DNA of 7,298 bases, taken from assembly GCA_007117775.1 (NCBI GenBank), contig SKFX01000209.1:1-7298 (forward strand), read 5' to 3'. Position 1 is the stretch's first letter, and each line of letters begins with the position of its first letter. The translations under genes were made by a program, and so were the position numbers. Below, piece after piece: positions 5,242 through 7,298 of the stretch. The DNA is from Ilumatobacteraceae bacterium. GTDB lineage: Bacteria > Actinomycetota > Acidimicrobiia > Acidimicrobiales > Ilumatobacteraceae. Below the pieces are notes generated by a model. The model did not search any database. It was not told the origin of the DNA and worked only from the letters and a program-made list of their open reading frames with translations.

Positions 5242-6747
5242 ATGCCCCTCGATCACTCACCTCCTCAGACATCTCCGACACGCGCCGACAATGACGTCGA
5301 CGTGATCATCATCGGAGCCGGAATCTCAGGGATCAGCGCTGCGTACCATCTCCAACGCGACTGTGCCGACCGCAGCTACACCATCTTTGAGGCACGTGAG
5401 GCACTCGGAGGCACGTGGGATCTGTTCCGCTATCCCGGTGTGCGATCCGACAGCGATATGCACACGCTCGGATTCGGATTCCGGCCGTGGTCCTCAACGA
5501 CGTCGATCGCACAAGGAGATCAGATCCTGCAGTATCTGCGCGACACCGCGCAGCAGACCGGCATCGCAGCACACATCCGCTACGACCACCGACTGGTGGC
5601 CGCGGATTGGGACTCGACGACCGCGCGATGGGTCCTGCAGGTCGAACACGGCGGCCAACGCAGCGTGTTCCGATGCAACTTCTTGATGGTCTGCGCCGGG
5701 TATTACAGCTACCGGCGCGGACACAGCCCGGTGTTCCCAGGCCAGGAGACCTTCACCGGACCCATCGTCCATCCCCAGCAGTGGCCCGAGGACCTCGACG
5801 TCGACGGACGTCGTATCACCGTCATCGGCTCGGGGGCCACGGCGATCACCCTGGTCCCCGCCCTCGCCGACCGTGGCGCCCGGGTGACCATGCTGCAGCG
5901 CTCCCCCACCTATGTCGTATCGCGCCCGCGCCACGATCGACTCAGCGCCCGACTCACTCGGATCGTCGGTGCGACCCGGGCACAGCGCATCACCCGCGCC
6001 AAGAACATCGCCCTCCAACGATTCACGTATCGGACCTCGCAACGCAAGCCCGACAAGGTCCGTTCGATGCTGCTCGAGGGCGTTCGCAACGCTCTCGCTC
6101 CGTCGATCGATGTCGACACCCATTTCACACCGGACTATGACCCGTGGACCCAGCGCCTCTGCCTGATCCCCGACGGCGACCTGTTCCGGGTGTTGAACTC
6201 CGGGCAGGCCGAGGTCGTGACCGCCGAGATCGACACCTTCACCGAGACCGGGATCACGCTGGCCGATGCCACCCACATCGACGCTGACATCATCGTCACC
6301 GCCACCGGCCTCGAACTCGTCACCTTGGCCGAGGCCGATTTCAGCATTGATGGTGAGGCGATCGATTTCTCTCAGACCTGGACCTATCGCGGCGTGGCGT
6401 ATTCAGATGTCCCGAATCTGGTCTCCACCTTCGGCTACATCGCAGCATCGTGGACACTGCGCGCCGATCTCGTCAGCCAGTACGCATGCCGGCTGCTCAA
6501 CCATCTGCGCGATACCGGCACCGAGATCGCCACCCCGAGACTGCGACCCCAAGACCACGACATGGCCCGCCGGCCGTGGATCGATGGATTCTCCCCCGGA
6601 TATCTCGAGCGGATGATGCCACGACTCCCCGCACAGGGTGATCGCGAACCGTGGACCAACCCGCAGGACTACCGCATCGAGCGTCGAGCCTTCCTCAAGG
6701 GCGATATCGCCGACGGCGCCATGGTCTTCGATCGCGTCAGATCGTGA
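5242..6747 (+). CDS. EthA-like flavin-containing (Baeyer-Villiger type) monooxygenase
   Basis: 501 residues, close to mycobacterial EthA (about 489). Type I Baeyer-Villiger enzymes use FAD, NADPH and O2 to insert oxygen next to a ketone, or to oxidise sulfur atoms. Motifs in order: the FAD-binding GAGISG (25-30) with the ribose-binding Glu at 50; GGTWDLFRYPGVRSDSDMHTLGF (56-78), the form typical of the EthA group; the Baeyer-Villiger fingerprint F-x-G-x3-H-x3-W-P at 171-182; the NADPH-binding GSGATA (196-201) with LVPALADRGA after it; and ATGLEL late in the protein. ASWTLRADLVSQYACRLLN near the C-terminal third also resembles EthA. No membrane segment is evident. It is divergent from the DUF3237 gene and convergent with the GAP-family gene. 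The natural substrate cannot be read from the sequence. I leave out the symbol because orthology to ethA is not shown. Confidence 0.93.
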   Translation: MPLDHSPPQTSPTRADNDVDVIIIGAGISGISAAYHLQRDCADRSYTIFEAREALGGTWDLFRYPGVRSDSDMHTLGFGFRPWSSTTSIAQGDQILQYLRDTAQQTGIAAHIRYDHRLVAADWDSTTARWVLQVEHGGQRSVFRCNFLMVCAGYYSYRRGHSPVFPGQETFTGPIVHPQQWPEDLDVDGRRITVIGSGATAITLVPALADRGARVTMLQRSPTYVVSRPRHDRLSARLTRIVGATRAQRITRAKNIALQRFTYRTSQRKPDKVRSMLLEGVRNALAPSIDVDTHFTPDYDPWTQRLCLIPDGDLFRVLNSGQAEVVTAEIDTFTETGITLADATHIDADIIVTATGLELVTLAEADFSIDGEAIDFSQTWTYRGVAYSDVPNLVSTFGYIAASWTLRADLVSQYACRLLNHLRDTGTEIATPRLRPQDHDMARRPWIDGFSPGYLERMMPRLPAQGDREPWTNPQDYRIERRAFLKGDIADGAMVFDRVRS

Positions 6748-6794
6748 TACCGATGGGCGTCTCAACTGGCGACGACGTCGTCTCCGAGGAACGC

Positions 6795-7298
6795 CTAGAT
6801 GAGACCCGCCACAGCCGCACCGATAGACTTCGCGCCCAGCACGGCGAACAACACGAGCATGATCGCATGGTTGTGCGCCAGCAACCACTCCTTGAGTGAC
6901 TCGAGGCCGGCCGACACCCGATCGCCGAGCACCAACACCACGATGACCGGGACGATCAGCAGCGATGAGGCGATCAATGCGAACACGATCAGCGTGATCA
7001 GCGTCTCCGACGTCGCCAGATCGGCGTTTGCGATATCGATCCCAGATGACAGACCGAGCGGCAAGTTCTTGACGTTGAGCGCTGAGATCCCGATACCGAC
7101 CCCAAACGCCACCAGAGCCGATATCGAATCGAGTGACGCGAACAATTTGGGCACGGAGGCGGCTTCGCCCGGCCGTGGACGCTTGCGCCATTGCTGTAGC
7201 GCAAGCGCGAGGAACAACAGACCGATCAGCAGTTTGAAGATCAGGCTCCCAGTTGAGGGGCCCGACTCATCACCCGAGCCGAGTGCTCCGCCGAACAC
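6795..7298 (-). CDS. GAP/Sap-family (SfLAP-like) integral membrane protein, fragment lacking the N-terminus
   Basis: 167 residues are visible. The frame is open to the window edge, so the apparent GTG at 7296-7298 need not be the start and the first membrane helices are probably missing. Four hydrophobic segments remain, at about 18-36, 57-74, 99-124 and 145-166 of the visible part. Family marks are SALNVKNLPLG (72-82), matching the usual NPKNL motif but with Val for Pro, then ESLKEWLLAHNHAIMLVLFAVLGAKSIG (132-160), typical of the last loop and helix. Mycobacterial relatives (Gap, Sap) assist export of glycopeptidolipid or sulfolipid to the cell surface, but the family is widespread in actinobacteria and the cargo here is unknown. 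It converges on the monooxygenase with 47 bp between stops. Confidence 0.8.
   Translation of the reverse strand: MFGGALGSGDESGPSTGSLIFKLLIGLLFLALALQQWRKRPRPGEAASVPKLFASLDSISALVAFGVGIGISALNVKNLPLGLSSGIDIANADLATSETLITLIVFALIASSLLIVPVIVVLVLGDRVSAGLESLKEWLLAHNHAIMLVLFAVLGAKSIGAAVAGLI

Noticed and set aside
5494..6276. Minus-strand open frame (260 codons) antisense to the monooxygenase
   Set aside because: Covers the clear BVMO coding sequence; Gly/Asp/Arg-rich shadow without motifs.
6403..7191. Minus-strand open frame (262 codons) spanning the monooxygenase 3' end and the GAP-family gene
   Set aside because: Overlaps two well-supported genes in other frames and looks like low-complexity shadow translation.

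Overview
This is a high-GC window from a chromosome of the actinobacterial type. Evidence for that is the pervasive G/C in third codon positions, the ribD-ribE-ribBA-ribH order, an EthA-like Baeyer-Villiger monooxygenase, a GAP/Sap-family membrane protein, and promoter-like TANNNT boxes placed almost at the start codons. The lineage cannot be fixed below Actinomycetota from this sequence alone. Coding density is about 95%, and the longest gap without a gene is about 235 bp (3749-3983).

Layout. (1) 2-334, plus strand: C-terminal tail of a SelO-type protein adenylyltransferase, cut by the window start. (2) 341-3748, minus strand: a complete riboflavin operon transcribed ribD, ribE, ribBA, ribH, with 4-bp ATGA overlaps at two junctions and a 20-bp gap at the third. 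It encodes every dedicated enzyme from GTP and ribulose 5-phosphate to riboflavin, except the phosphatase that is usually unlinked. (3) 3749-3983: a divergent control region without a recognisable FMN riboswitch. It holds a palindrome overlapping a good plus-strand promoter. (4) 3984-4691, plus: a TetR-family repressor. (5) 4715-5116, minus: a DUF3237 protein. (6) 5242-6747, plus: an EthA-like flavin monooxygenase. (7) 6795-7298, minus: a GAP/Sap-family multi-spanning membrane protein, cut by the window end.

How it fits together. The riboflavin operon supplies the precursor of FAD, and the monooxygenase two genes away uses FAD and NADPH. The TetR gene lies between them and is divergent from ribD. 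An 11-base string (CTAGGTTCAGA) sits just upstream of the start codons of both ribD and the monooxygenase. These facts allow, but do not prove, shared control of flavin supply and a flavin-dependent oxidation. The simpler reading is that the shared string is a common promoter -10 region. I see no clear evidence for a wholly new system; the most unusual material is the regulatory DNA around ribD/tetR and the DUF3237/monooxygenase pair.
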